The notes: a model not told the origin generated them from the letters alone. DNA of 20,031 nt from Lachnospiraceae bacterium (GCA_017964745.1 JAGCRJ010000275.1:1-20031); one strand, 5' to 3'; counted from the first letter of the stretch, positions 1 to 8,676 are shown. Numbers and translations: made by a program.

Positions 1-530
1 ACAACGAGAACGATAAGACCCGCAAGGATCTTGGGATAGGTCAGTGCACTCTTTGCCTCCGATTCAAGCTCGTTTTCTTTCTGGTACTGAACGGCAAGCC
101 TTAACGCCGTGCTGTCAAGGTTTCCTGAGCTTTCTGCAGCACGGAACATGTTGACGAGAAGAGGAGGAAATGCGGGATTTAATTCACTCATTGCTGTGGA
201 CAGAGCGACACCCTGTACAACTCTGTCTCGTAGTCTCATATAGAGTTCCTTCTCGTAAGGAGTGATGGACTCGTCCGCACCTTCGATCTCAAGAGCCCTG
301 AGTATTGATATACCCGATTTTATGAGCTCACCCATCTGTCTGCAGAAATCTGACAGTTGTGATTTCTTGAGAGGCTTGAGGGCAACTTTTCTGGCGATCT
401 CTTCGTAATAGAGAAGAGTCTGGTTTTTGTCCTGAAGTTTTTTCCTTATCTCTCTTTCGTCGGACGCGGAAATCTTTCCCTTGATCTGTTTTCCTTTTTC
501 GTTTTGTGCCGTGTATCTGTATTCAGCCAT
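1..530 (-). CDS. Type II secretion / type IV pilus inner-membrane platform protein (GspF/PilC family), C-terminus cut by window edge
   Basis: I translated this by hand from the minus strand. It starts at the ATG complementary to 528-530 (MAEYRYTAQNEKGK) and stays open to base 1, giving about 176 residues, or roughly the first 40-45% of a typical 400-residue GspF/PilC. The N-terminal YxYxAxxxxGK opening is typical of the family. From about residue 58 it matches the first T2SSF domain (FCRQMGELIKSGISILRALE, then GVALSTAMSE, FPPLLVNMFRAAESSG). A hydrophobic segment begins at the edge (LTYPKILAGLIVLV). In the family this polytopic protein is the cytoplasmic-membrane platform on which pilins assemble, driven by a GspE/PilB ATPase not present in this window. 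It starts 10 bases after the preceding gene stops, so it belongs to the same operon as the pilins. Family assignment is firm; whether the machine is a pilus or a secretion pseudopilus cannot be told here. Confidence 0.93.
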   Translation of the reverse strand, partial: MAEYRYTAQNEKGKQIKGKISASDEREIRKKLQDKNQTLLYYEEIARKVALKPLKKSQLSDFCRQMGELIKSGISILRALEIEGADESITPYEKELYMRLRDRVVQGVALSTAMSELNPAFPPLLVNMFRAAESSGNLDSTALRLAVQYQKENELESEAKSALTYPKILAGLIVLV

Positions 531-540
531 AGTCTTTCGG

Positions 541-1026
541 TTAATCCCCCGCTGTATATTCGAGAACCTTGAAGTTGTAGTACACGCTCCAGTCTCCGTT
601 CATTCCGTATGTTCCGTCACCGGATCCGATATCCCTGTATTCGACCAGGTACCGGCCTTCCCTGTAAGTGAATGAAAGAGGAATGTTGTTTTCTTCATCC
701 CATCCGGTGAGTGTGATCTCGCCCTTTACGGGAGCCACGTTACCGATCTTGGCAAGTGCTTCGTCAGTCAGTCCGCTTTCTGATGAAGGATCGTATATTG
801 ATACCTTTCCGCCGTAATATTCCATGGCGACCATCTTCATTGCCAGACGTACATCCTTGGCATGATCCATCGCGGTTCTTGCACCCGAACCTATTCCCGA
901 CCAGATGATGATCGCGCCGATGATCAGTGCTATCACTACAATGATCCATGCGAAGCGCTTTATCTTATCCGGGAAGGATTCGACATAGAATGTGGTTTTT
1001 GAAGAATTGCCTGTCAGGTCTTCCAT
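541..1026 (-). CDS. Small single-pass membrane protein within the pilin operon, function unknown
   Basis: This encodes 161 residues and I do not recognise a named family. Residues 1-24 are polar and probably cytoplasmic. Residues about 25-47 form one strong transmembrane helix (FAWIIVVIALIIGAIIIWSGIG). The next stretch (ARTAMDHAKDVRLAMKMVAMEYYG) looks amphipathic and helical, and the last ~90 residues look like a small beta-rich extracytoplasmic domain (EITLTGWDEENNIPLSFTY, GRYLVEYRDIG). That layout resembles a pilin, but there is no G-[FETLVE]-type prepilin cleavage site, so it is either a pilus accessory protein or a very divergent pilin-like protein. An AGGGA ribosome binding site (complement of 1035-1039) lies 8 bases before the ATG. 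It starts 19 bases after the giant pilin ends and stops 10 bases before the GspF-like gene, so it is clearly in the operon. Confidence 0.85.
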   Translation of the reverse strand: MEDLTGNSSKTTFYVESFPDKIKRFAWIIVVIALIIGAIIIWSGIGSGARTAMDHAKDVRLAMKMVAMEYYGGKVSIYDPSSESGLTDEALAKIGNVAPVKGEITLTGWDEENNIPLSFTYREGRYLVEYRDIGSGDGTYGMNGDWSVYYNFKVLEYTAGD

Positions 1027-1045
1027 ATAATATGTCCCTGTTATC

Positions 1046-4000
1046 TTAAGCTACGGTATACGTTGTTCCGTCTACGGTATATTTATATTGCCTCTGAGTG
1101 CCGCTGTTTAGTCCGATCACTTTATCCTTGGGTTCTTCGGATGAATTCTTGCAATTACCTATAGTGGCATTCAGAGTGTAGGTCTTGTTGTTGCCCTGGA
1201 ATAGGCCGGTGTTTAAGTTTATTCCGATGATGTAACCCGCATATCCGTTTTCCGCAGAGATATTGAGTCCCGATCCGTTAGCAATTGATGTATTCTCATT
1301 CGGGCCGGTAAATGTCGCGGTATTGACTCCGATGAGAGCACCGGCTCCTGAATCGGTTCCCGTTGCATTTATGTTTACCGATGAACCGGTTATGGTTATT
1401 ACCATCTTCTTGGCGGATACATTCGAATCTGCCTGACCTATCATTCCTCCGGAGCCTTTTCCGGTGATATTAAATCCTGATCCGTTGTTGCAGGTGATAT
1501 AAAGCTCTGCTCCGGTTCCGACGACCGTTCCGGTAATATATCCGATATGTCCGCCTGCGGCGCTGTTTGATGATATTACAGTGTATGTTGAGTTATCCAG
1601 AGTTACGGATGAACCCAGGTAGGTCTTGCCGCCCTGAAGTCTTCCGATGACTCCGCCGGTGCAGCCTGAACCGTTTATGTTGACACTGCAGTTAGCAAGT
1701 GAAACGACAGGTCTCTTGGCAAAAGGATCGCTGCTGCCTGCGGTGACATTACCGAAGCATCCGCCGATGTTATTGTTTCCGCTTACGGTACATGCGGTTA
1801 TGGGAGAGAATGTTATCGTTGCTTTGTTCTGGTAACCGTTCAACCGTCCCACACATCCGCCGACGTTTTCGTCTCCGTTTACAGTGCAGGATTCTCCGCT
1901 GTAGGTACATTTTGTATTGTTGTCCGACAAACTTGAATTGTCAGATGTCATCAGACCGATAACGCCTCCGACATCATTGCCGCCTGTTATGGTTGTGTCT
2001 TTTCCGTTGAATTGAATATGCGAATAGTTCTGTAACTTACAGTTGTAGATCTTTCCAACACATCCGCCGGCACCGGTATATCCGCTTCGGGATGATATGC
2101 TGCAGGATTCACCGTTGAACAGTATATTATTCGAAACGTTACCGACTTCGGATATATATCCCGCACATCCGCCGACATTATTGTTGCCGGATATTGCAGC
2201 ACCGGTTCCGTTGAGAGTGTAGCTGGCGTTTGTGGAGAAATTACCCTTCTCCATCATGCCTATGCATCCGCCTACGTTATCGACTCCTGAGATCACGATC
2301 ATCTCGGAATTAACAGTCACGGCTCCGTAAATATTTGAGTTGTATGCGTATCCGATGACTCCGCCGAAGTTTTCACCGGTCGTATCCGATGCGGAGATTA
2401 CAATGCATGAAGGGGTAACTGAATTCTGTCTCAGAACCGATTTTGCATTTACGGTGATCGTGCCGTTCATATTGGGCTTAGATCCGGGTATTTCCCTGAG
2501 ACTTCCGATACATCCTCCGGCATTATTTTTCGCGATGACAGCAAGGTTTGCCGAATCGAGAAGCAGCGCACCTGTAAAGGTTGCACTCGTTTTGCTTCCG
2601 CCTATCAGACCACCCGCGTTGGAATTTCCTGCCTGTATCACGGGAGTGTATGCCGATTCGATGGAAGAATCCTGTACCGTGACATTTGATCTGAACTGAT
2701 TTCCCTTTTGTTCAAAAAAGCCTATGCATCCGCCCGCATTATCGTTGATGGCCCTGATGTTCGTCATGGGATGGAGCGTGACGGTCATTTCGGGATTGAC
2801 GGATCTTTCGGTATATATGCGGCCTATCATTCCGCCTGCATTATTGAAGCTTTCCACATTTATGACAACCGTATTGCCGCTTGCCTGAGCCGGAAGCGTG
2901 AATGCTGTTTTTATTTCTCCGGCACCGTTTATGATATTGCCGATCAGACCGCCCGCATTTTCGTTTTCGGCATTGTAGGAATTATCCGATTCCCTGTATG
3001 CCTTTACGTAGAGGAATGAGCTGCCGGTTCCCTGCTGCAGGATGACTTCGGAATCTGCAGAGTTTTCACCTGTGCGATACAGTCCGCAGGTTCCGCCTGC
3101 ATCTGCCATGGCTTTTATGTTTACGGTACCGGAAATGATCGTACGTATCTGCATGCGTGAAGTTACGTTGTATGCATTTCCTATTGCGCCGCCTGCATTG
3201 AAAGCAGTTGATACCACGGAAGAACCGTTTTGAAGATCTGCGGTGATATGCATGAAGCTTGTCCCGGGATTCGAAAGGATACCGGTCTGCGAACCTATTG
3301 CACCTCCGGCATTGTTGCCTTCGGCACGGATCTCTTTACCCTGTGCCAGTAAGCAGTAAATATTTCCGGATTTGGGTAAATACTGTACATAACCTACGGT
3401 TCCGCCGACACCTACGTTTTTGTATGCGGACTCCTCGGGATCTTTGGAGGTGGTATATCCGCGAAGGATACCGTTGTTGTAAGCACGGATATTAAGGATG
3501 GGTATGGTGTTCTGGGCTCCGGTTATCGCACCGACCGCACCGCCGATACCACCGGTGTTCTTATCACAATTGTTGCCGTTTAACTGCTGGCCGAGATGTC
3601 CGTTAATTGTACAGTCACCGAAAATCACTCCGCTATTGGAAGAGGAGATGATGATATTACTTGTATCATCATTTCGGGCGAGGTCTTTTATCTTGCCTAC
3701 TGCACCGCCGGTGGTATGAGCGTATCCGTAAGCATCTGTTCCGTTATACGTTCCTATCCGGCTGTCAGTTGAATTTATAACGGATATGTAAGCATTGGAA
3801 ACAGAACCCTCCCATATGATCCCGACTGCACCGCCGAGATTCTTTACATATGATTCTCCTTTTGATGAAGCTATCACTCCATGGTTGACCACATGGATGC
3901 TGAGGTCGCCTCCGCCATATTTTCTGATTCGTCCTACCGCACCGCCTATACCGGCTTCGCGGTTGATATCCTTGGACTTTTCATCGGTCTTGCATATTAT

Positions 4001-6985
4001 GTAAGAATTCTCATCGAGATATACATCTACGGCATATTCATGTCTGTTTAATATATTCGGGCTGTTATACAGAGGATCTTCGGCTATGGCAATGACTCCG
4101 CTTCCGTTGTCTGTAACGGTCAGTGTAGCCAGTCCGGGACCCTGACGGAGATTGGCTCCTTCGTTGGTGCTTCCGATCGCACCTCCGACCGCATCTGTTG
4201 TGCAATAAAGCATGGATGATACGGATCCGAGATCGACGATGATCTTGTCCGAATCACTTTCCCTGTTGTCGACACGTATGAAAGCATCTATGTCCGACCT
4301 GGTATAACCGACAACGCTTCCTACATCCAGATGGTTTGCGGACACGAAATGCCCCGTAGCTTCTATGTGTCCGTACATATAACCATCATGGGTACCGCCA
4401 ATCGCTGTTCCACCGTTATCACCGACAATTCCCGCACTGGCGGAAAGCCTGTGCAGATGCCAGTTTCCGGATCCGTCCCTATACAATGTTGTTGTTATAC
4501 AGTTACTGAATCGGATCGTGTTTTCCTCCACTGGGAGATTTTCATCCGAACCGATCGTACCTATATTGGTTCCGACCAGGCCGCCTATTGGTTTACTTCC
4601 CTGGAAAGTGAGCACTTCGGTCGAATCCATTTCACCCGAACGCATTAACTCAACTGCAGCTGCAATAGCTGCTCTGTCATCGGGAGAACCTTCCGGCTGG
4701 TTATCCATCAGGAGCGTTAGTCCGTTTGCACGGATGTTGATGAGGGTTCCGTGATTGACATTGATCAGTCCGTATCCGAAAAGGTTGTTTGCGTTTTCGT
4801 TCTTGTCAAAGAACGATGCCATTCTCATCTGTACATTGTTGATGACGAAAGCTTCTCCGGTACCGGGATCGTTTTTCGTGACGAGTGTTGACTTGACATT
4901 GAAATCTTTAAGAGTCGGGAAGGATACTACGGCAAGGTTATCTCCATACAATGATCTGCTGTTCGGATCGTTCGACGGTGCGGGGATCGGAACAGGTGAA
5001 TACCTGTACAATGTTCTGTTGCCGGACATTGCGGAATAGACCACCACTTCACTGTAATACTTTTCATGTCCGAGAGATTTATCTATCGTGTACCAGTTCA
5101 GATCTCTTACTATGCTGTAGTTATAATGATCGTAGCCTAAGTGAGTGTCCAGCATACGGATATTGTACAGATGGCGGTAGCATGTTATGACGGAATTCTG
5201 ATGCAGGTGTGATGATCCGTTTTCATTTACGGAGGTGGGCTTTGTTCCGTCACTGCCTTTATCGAGATCTCCGAAATATGTATTGACGACAGCGTGCCCC
5301 GCACCGGCTTCGCGGTATGCGGCACCCAGTCTGTAGGCGTAGTTTCCTTCGGATACGTAATAGACCGGATCGTCGAGCGCACGGTCGGCAAATACAACAT
5401 CGGAACTGAAATCCGTAGGTCCGTTATATGCTGCGTGCGTCGCTCCGAAATTATCGCTTTCCGCGGTCATGGAAACATACATGTTAACGGGAAGGGCGTC
5501 GGTTTTGATGAAGGTTTTGTTTCCGTTGATAAGCCTGTTGATGCTGTAATTGTAGAGCTTTGTATTAGTCCCGTTATTACCCGTTGCAAAGTCAATGGCG
5601 TTTCTGGACATCATCGCATCCAAAGAAAGAGTATATGACAGTCTTTCGGATATCGTGGTTCCGTACGCATCATAAACTTCATAGGATATCGTGAGAGGGA
5701 AATTGTAATAATTCGCCTGTGAACTTACCTGATTCCAGGAGTTGTTATAGCTAAAGTCATCGGTGGCGGGATTTGTGACGTTATGGACAAAGACCTTTCC
5801 TGTGGTATGGATCGATGCTCTGTAAACGGTCAAGGGAATTCCGCGCTTGTCAGTGACGGTTTCCTTTGTATAGACAACGGTGAAGGTCTTGACTCCGTCG
5901 GAGTGGGTTGTGAATTCCAAATTTCTGGTCAGTCCGTTCTGGAACGTGTCCTTGGCCATATAAAGCTGATTGGAACTGTCGGTGAATTTAAGCAGATCAC
6001 TGAAGCTTTGAGTATATAGCGCAGTGTAAGGGGTGCCTTCGAACAGCGAGTTTTCGTTCACAACAAGATAACTGAACGGCTTTTGGTTCAGAATGTTATC
6101 CTTGTCCGCATCGTAAAGGGCGAAGGTGTAGTGAATATGCTCCGGCTTTCCGGTCACGGCTTCACCCTCTGTTTTGAGTGACCATGTAAGATCCAGTGTC
6201 TCACCGTTTCTGATCGAGAATTCCCCGACCTCGGCTTCCGCCGGAACGAAAACGGAATCCACAACCATCTGTCCGTTCTTACCCGCTATATATCCGATAA
6301 AGCTGGTACCGCTTCTGTATTCTTCTCTTCTGAAAGGAACGACAAGTGTGGCGATTCCGTTCCTGGCCGCTATATCCCATGAGGTTCTCTTACTGTCGAA
6401 GAAAACGGAATAAACGCTTGCGCTGTATCTGACCTTGCCGGAAGCATCGAGGGCTTTTTCGACATCGAATTCTATGGTGATCATTCCTTTAAGGATATCG
6501 GTAGCCTTAAAATCCTGAATGATAAGATCGTAAATGCATCTGCTCTGGGGGTCGCCGGCACCGGGGGTATATGAAGGGCTGTATGTTACAGCATACCTCA
6601 TGTGTGCGGACTGGCCGGGAAGAGAGGCGGTATCGGTATCGCTGCCAAAGAAATCGAAATAACCCTTGTTGTAGATATTATCTGAAGTTTCCGCACCGGC
6701 AGGATTGTTGCTGTCATATCCGTCGGGAGTTCCGAGGCCCTCCGTGAGAGCCTTTGCCCAGTCTTCAAGGGTTCCGTTTTCCGACATATGATTCAGGGAA
6801 GCCTGTGCCGACTGATAAATGGTCTCCGCATTTTTCTGATTGTTGTTGTAACGGGTCAGGTTGATGTAGGAAATGATGCCGTAAACCGCAGCCGAAGCAA
6901 GTATTCCCAGTACGACCAGGACTACTATCATTTCCACAAGCGTAAAGCCGGAATTATTCTTTTTTCCTTTTCGGGAAAACATCAT
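1046..6985 (-). CDS. Giant type IV prepilin-like protein with a GLUG-like beta-helix repeat domain
   Basis: This encodes 1979 residues; typical pilins have about 100-300. The N-terminus has a class III leader (MMFSRKGKKNNSG) with predicted prepilin-peptidase cleavage after Gly13, then FTLVEMIVVLVVLGILA with the conserved Glu at mature position +5 and a pilin alpha-1 helix to about residue 70. Residues about 70-230 look like a pilin head (YDLIIQDFKATDILKG, VYSVFFDSKRTSWDI). Residues about 230-790 are mixed beta domains, with HLYNIRMLDTHLGYDHYNYS like that seen just before GLUG repeats in Clostridia surface proteins. From about residue 800 to 1920 there are roughly 29 copies of a motif like NNAGGCIG at 33-50 residue spacing. 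The composition is rich in Gly, Ser, Asn and Thr. The C-terminus (TVDGTTYTVA) has no LPXTG or other wall-sorting signal, so the pilin helix is the only visible anchor. Its start overlaps the upstream stop codon by 4 bases (ATGA). Prepilin identity is firm; an adhesin or surface-rod role is inference. Confidence 0.92.
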   Translation of the reverse strand: MMFSRKGKKNNSGFTLVEMIVVLVVLGILASAAVYGIISYINLTRYNNNQKNAETIYQSAQASLNHMSENGTLEDWAKALTEGLGTPDGYDSNNPAGAETSDNIYNKGYFDFFGSDTDTASLPGQSAHMRYAVTYSPSYTPGAGDPQSRCIYDLIIQDFKATDILKGMITIEFDVEKALDASGKVRYSASVYSVFFDSKRTSWDIAARNGIATLVVPFRREEYRSGTSFIGYIAGKNGQMVVDSVFVPAEAEVGEFSIRNGETLDLTWSLKTEGEAVTGKPEHIHYTFALYDADKDNILNQKPFSYLVVNENSLFEGTPYTALYTQSFSDLLKFTDSSNQLYMAKDTFQNGLTRNLEFTTHSDGVKTFTVVYTKETVTDKRGIPLTVYRASIHTTGKVFVHNVTNPATDDFSYNNSWNQVSSQANYYNFPLTISYEVYDAYGTTISERLSYTLSLDAMMSRNAIDFATGNNGTNTKLYNYSINRLINGNKTFIKTDALPVNMYVSMTAESDNFGATHAAYNGPTDFSSDVVFADRALDDPVYYVSEGNYAYRLGAAYREAGAGHAVVNTYFGDLDKGSDGTKPTSVNENGSSHLHQNSVITCYRHLYNIRMLDTHLGYDHYNYSIVRDLNWYTIDKSLGHEKYYSEVVVYSAMSGNRTLYRYSPVPIPAPSNDPNSRSLYGDNLAVVSFPTLKDFNVKSTLVTKNDPGTGEAFVINNVQMRMASFFDKNENANNLFGYGLINVNHGTLINIRANGLTLLMDNQPEGSPDDRAAIAAAVELMRSGEMDSTEVLTFQGSKPIGGLVGTNIGTIGSDENLPVEENTIRFSNCITTTLYRDGSGNWHLHRLSASAGIVGDNGGTAIGGTHDGYMYGHIEATGHFVSANHLDVGSVVGYTRSDIDAFIRVDNRESDSDKIIVDLGSVSSMLYCTTDAVGGAIGSTNEGANLRQGPGLATLTVTDNGSGVIAIAEDPLYNSPNILNRHEYAVDVYLDENSYIICKTDEKSKDINREAGIGGAVGRIRKYGGGDLSIHVVNHGVIASSKGESYVKNLGGAVGIIWEGSVSNAYISVINSTDSRIGTYNGTDAYGYAHTTGGAVGKIKDLARNDDTSNIIISSSNSGVIFGDCTINGHLGQQLNGNNCDKNTGGIGGAVGAITGAQNTIPILNIRAYNNGILRGYTTSKDPEESAYKNVGVGGTVGYVQYLPKSGNIYCLLAQGKEIRAEGNNAGGAIGSQTGILSNPGTSFMHITADLQNGSSVVSTAFNAGGAIGNAYNVTSRMQIRTIISGTVNIKAMADAGGTCGLYRTGENSADSEVILQQGTGSSFLYVKAYRESDNSYNAENENAGGLIGNIINGAGEIKTAFTLPAQASGNTVVINVESFNNAGGMIGRIYTERSVNPEMTVTLHPMTNIRAINDNAGGCIGFFEQKGNQFRSNVTVQDSSIESAYTPVIQAGNSNAGGLIGGSKTSATFTGALLLDSANLAVIAKNNAGGCIGSLREIPGSKPNMNGTITVNAKSVLRQNSVTPSCIVISASDTTGENFGGVIGYAYNSNIYGAVTVNSEMIVISGVDNVGGCIGMMEKGNFSTNASYTLNGTGAAISGNNNVGGCAGYISEVGNVSNNILFNGESCSISSRSGYTGAGGCVGKIYNCKLQNYSHIQFNGKDTTITGGNDVGGVIGLMTSDNSSLSDNNTKCTYSGESCTVNGDENVGGCVGRLNGYQNKATITFSPITACTVSGNNNIGGCFGNVTAGSSDPFAKRPVVSLANCSVNINGSGCTGGVIGRLQGGKTYLGSSVTLDNSTYTVISSNSAAGGHIGYITGTVVGTGAELYITCNNGSGFNITGKGSGGMIGQADSNVSAKKMVITITGSSVNINATGTDSGAGALIGVNTATFTGPNENTSIANGSGLNISAENGYAGYIIGINLNTGLFQGNNKTYTLNATIGNCKNSSEEPKDKVIGLNSGTQRQYKYTVDGTTYTVA
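1200..4590 (-). repeat. Degenerate GGxxG (GLUG-like) coding repeats of the giant prepilin
   Basis: About 29 degenerate repeats of roughly 100-150 bases encode a core like [N/D]-x-[A/V]-G-G-x-[I/V]-G followed by a variable, often Asn/Ser-rich strand. The first copies are closest to the GLUG consensus (GGLVGTNIGTIG). On the plus strand the copies read as variants of GCATCCGCCCGCATTATCG, for example near 2510, 2607, 2727, 2829, 2946 and 3089. The DNA copies are diverged, so the array is old rather than a fresh expansion. Such repeats usually fold as turns of a right-handed parallel beta-helix. Exact limits are approximate. Confidence 0.8.
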
Positions 6986-7857
6986 TTTGTTGTATCCTCT
7001 GCAAATACAAGGAGAGCTGTGCGCGTATAGAGCAGGCTGTCCGCACTCTGACCGGCATAGCCGGACTTGTAGACATTAACGGTCACCATGACGCTGGCGG
7101 GTCTTCTCGTATAGTCGTTATCCTCTGTAAAGTATGAGGGAACGGTATATTTCAGGTCGGAAAAGAGTAACTTTACCGTATATCCGTTGTAAGCATCGGT
7201 CGTAAAGGGATTGGTGTAATCATATCTGGATGCGGGGAAGATGCAGTTCACCGTTTTGACCCCGCCTGATGTGGTTACGGGCTTGGGCTCCTTTCCGCAC
7301 ATGTAATATCCGTAATGGACATATCCCCGGAGTGTTTCGTCGGAAGGTATTCCGCCGGTGAAAAATCTGTAGACCGCTCTGGAAGATATTCCGTTTTCTT
7401 CCCTCAGAGTTCCGTTGTTCCTGTCATCGTTATGGACGCTCAGATAGTTTGATGACGAGATCGTCATTCCGGTGTAAATGGCTTCACAGTATCCCGAGGA
7501 TTTTCTGACCACAAGCACATTGCCGCTGTTATCGAACTGCAAGGGATTGTTTTCGAATATCTTCAGGAAATCTTTATCTCCTTCGGCCGAATCGGATGCG
7601 TTGATTATCCTTACGGATGCATAATCGTCAATATAGGAATCGGCACATTCTTCTCGCAGCGCATCAACGACCATATCAGCTACAACCTGCGCCCTGCTTG
7701 CATCCTGGATCTGCATAAATATCCTGGTGGCAGAGGGCATGATCGCGATGACAGCCGTCGCAAATATCGCGGTAAGTGTCATGGATACCAGGAGCTCTAC
7801 AAGAGTAAAGCCCGAGTTGCGGCTGTTATGCGGTTTTGAGCAAATCCGTTTTTTCAT
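6982..7857 (-). CDS. Minor pilin / pseudopilin, GspJ/PilW-like prepilin
   Basis: This encodes 291 residues. The class III leader is MKKRICSKPHNSRNSG with cleavage expected after Gly16, followed by FTLVELLVSMTLTAIFATAVIAIMP with Glu at +5. The body (DASRAQVVADMVVDALREECADSYIDDYASVRI) and a C-terminal segment ending in TALLVFAEDTTK fit the larger GspJ/PilW class of minor pilins, which sit near the filament tip. The assignment to J/W rests on size and operon position rather than a diagnostic motif. It overlaps the gene upstream (7854-7857) and the giant prepilin downstream (6982-6985) by four bases each, which suggests translational coupling and similar expression. Confidence 0.88.
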   Translation of the reverse strand: MKKRICSKPHNSRNSGFTLVELLVSMTLTAIFATAVIAIMPSATRIFMQIQDASRAQVVADMVVDALREECADSYIDDYASVRIINASDSAEGDKDFLKIFENNPLQFDNSGNVLVVRKSSGYCEAIYTGMTISSSNYLSVHNDDRNNGTLREENGISSRAVYRFFTGGIPSDETLRGYVHYGYYMCGKEPKPVTTSGGVKTVNCIFPASRYDYTNPFTTDAYNGYTVKLLFSDLKYTVPSYFTEDNDYTRRPASVMVTVNVYKSGYAGQSADSLLYTRTALLVFAEDTTK

Positions 7858-8204
7858 CTGAATACCCAGTAAACAGTCTCACCCGATTCATATTGGTACG
7901 CATTAAGGGTAATGTCACCGTCGGTTCCCGTAATGGTAAAGCTTTTGGGAGCGGAAGGATTCCTGCTTCCGGAGCCGGGGGTGTGATTTATATTCTCCGA
8001 ATTCAGACAGTCGTGAAGTGCGACATAATCATTGTCGGATCTCTGCCTGATGTCTTTGGAATTATTGAGCGATGCGCTTGCGGCATTTACCGCACCCGTG
8101 AAAGCTGCGATCACTATCATCAGAACAATGAAAGCGACCATGATCTCAACGAGTGTCTCGCCTTTGTTATCCCGTATGAAATTGCCGTTATATCTTTTAT
8201 TCAT
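7854..8204 (-). CDS. Small minor pilin, GspI/PilV-like prepilin
   Basis: This encodes 116 residues. The leader MNKRYNGNFIRDNKG precedes ETLVEIMVAFIVLMIVIAAFTGAVNAAS. Cleavage is expected after Gly15, giving Glu rather than the usual Phe/Met at mature position +1 and the conserved Glu at +5. The transmembrane helix runs about residues 17-40, and the small C-terminal domain ends YESGETVYWVFR. The short length and position between a K/X-like and a J/W-like pilin fit the GspI/PilV type of minor pilin. The gene begins six bases after the upstream stop and overlaps the next gene by four bases. Prepilin character is firm; the subclass is inferred. Confidence 0.87.
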   Translation of the reverse strand: MNKRYNGNFIRDNKGETLVEIMVAFIVLMIVIAAFTGAVNAASASLNNSKDIRQRSDNDYVALHDCLNSENINHTPGSGSRNPSAPKSFTITGTDGDITLNAYQYESGETVYWVFR

Positions 8205-8210
8205 ACAGTT

Positions 8211-8672
8211 TTATTTCCTGGTATATCCGCCGGAAGCACTTCCGGTATATTCGGTGGTCTTAATGTATGTTTCGCGTGCGGCGGTCGCGGTGACTGTCAG
8301 AGTGTAGTGTCCGTCGCTAGCATCCCTGGATATATGTGCGGTGACAGAAGAATCCGGAATGCCGTCGAAGCCGTATGTGGTGGGAATGATGTCGCCCTCG
8401 TTATTGCCTAAGGGAATAAAGGTATCGAGGTCGATGCAGGATTTATTTCCGCCGGCCGATTCGTTCAGGATGAGTTCTTCGATACGCGAAGAAAAAGAAG
8501 TGGCAAGCTCATAAGCCTGTCCCTGACTCTTAACCGAACCTGCTTTGGATAAAAGAAGAGAACTGATCACAGTGAGGGTGATCGCGATTCCGATGATGAT
8601 GACACAGAATGCCGATACCAGCACCAGACTGGCACCTCTGTTAGATTTTAAAAGTGATACTTTTTCCCTCAT
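8211..8672 (-). CDS. Minor pilin, GspK/PilX-like (no Glu5), first gene of the pilin operon
   Basis: The chosen ATG gives 153 residues beginning MREKVSLLKSNRG, then ASLVLVSAFCVIIIGIAITLTVISSLLL. The processing site would follow Gly13. The usual Glu at mature +5 is replaced by Leu, as is typical of GspK and some PilX proteins, which cap the pseudopilus tip. The rest (SSRIEELILNESAG, DASDGHYTLTVTATAARE) is a small beta domain. Upstream in-frame starts exist at GTG 8705 and ATG 8696, but only the 8672 ATG has a good Shine-Dalgarno (AGGGGA, complement of 8677-8682), and the earlier starts lie inside a predicted mRNA hairpin. A longer protein of 161-164 residues is possible. Confidence 0.83.
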   Translation of the reverse strand: MREKVSLLKSNRGASLVLVSAFCVIIIGIAITLTVISSLLLSKAGSVKSQGQAYELATSFSSRIEELILNESAGGNKSCIDLDTFIPLGNNEGDIIPTTYGFDGIPDSSVTAHISRDASDGHYTLTVTATAARETYIKTTEYTGSASGGYTRK

Positions 8673-8676
8673 AAGT

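Noticed and set aside
1200..4590. Possible CRISPR-like array because of regularly recurring short DNA cores
   Set aside because: The repeats are degenerate, in coding frame, unevenly spaced and translate to a protein motif.
1647..6413. Many plus-strand open frames of 60-119 codons opposite the giant prepilin, some with repeated Pro/Thr/Ala text
   Set aside because: They are antisense shadows of the GGxxG repeats; none has a ribosome binding site plus recognisable domain, and the minus-strand frame is continuous with a clear prepilin start.
7836..8411. A 191-codon plus-strand frame opposite the small pilins
   Set aside because: It overlaps two prepilin genes with clear class III leaders and shows no family resemblance.
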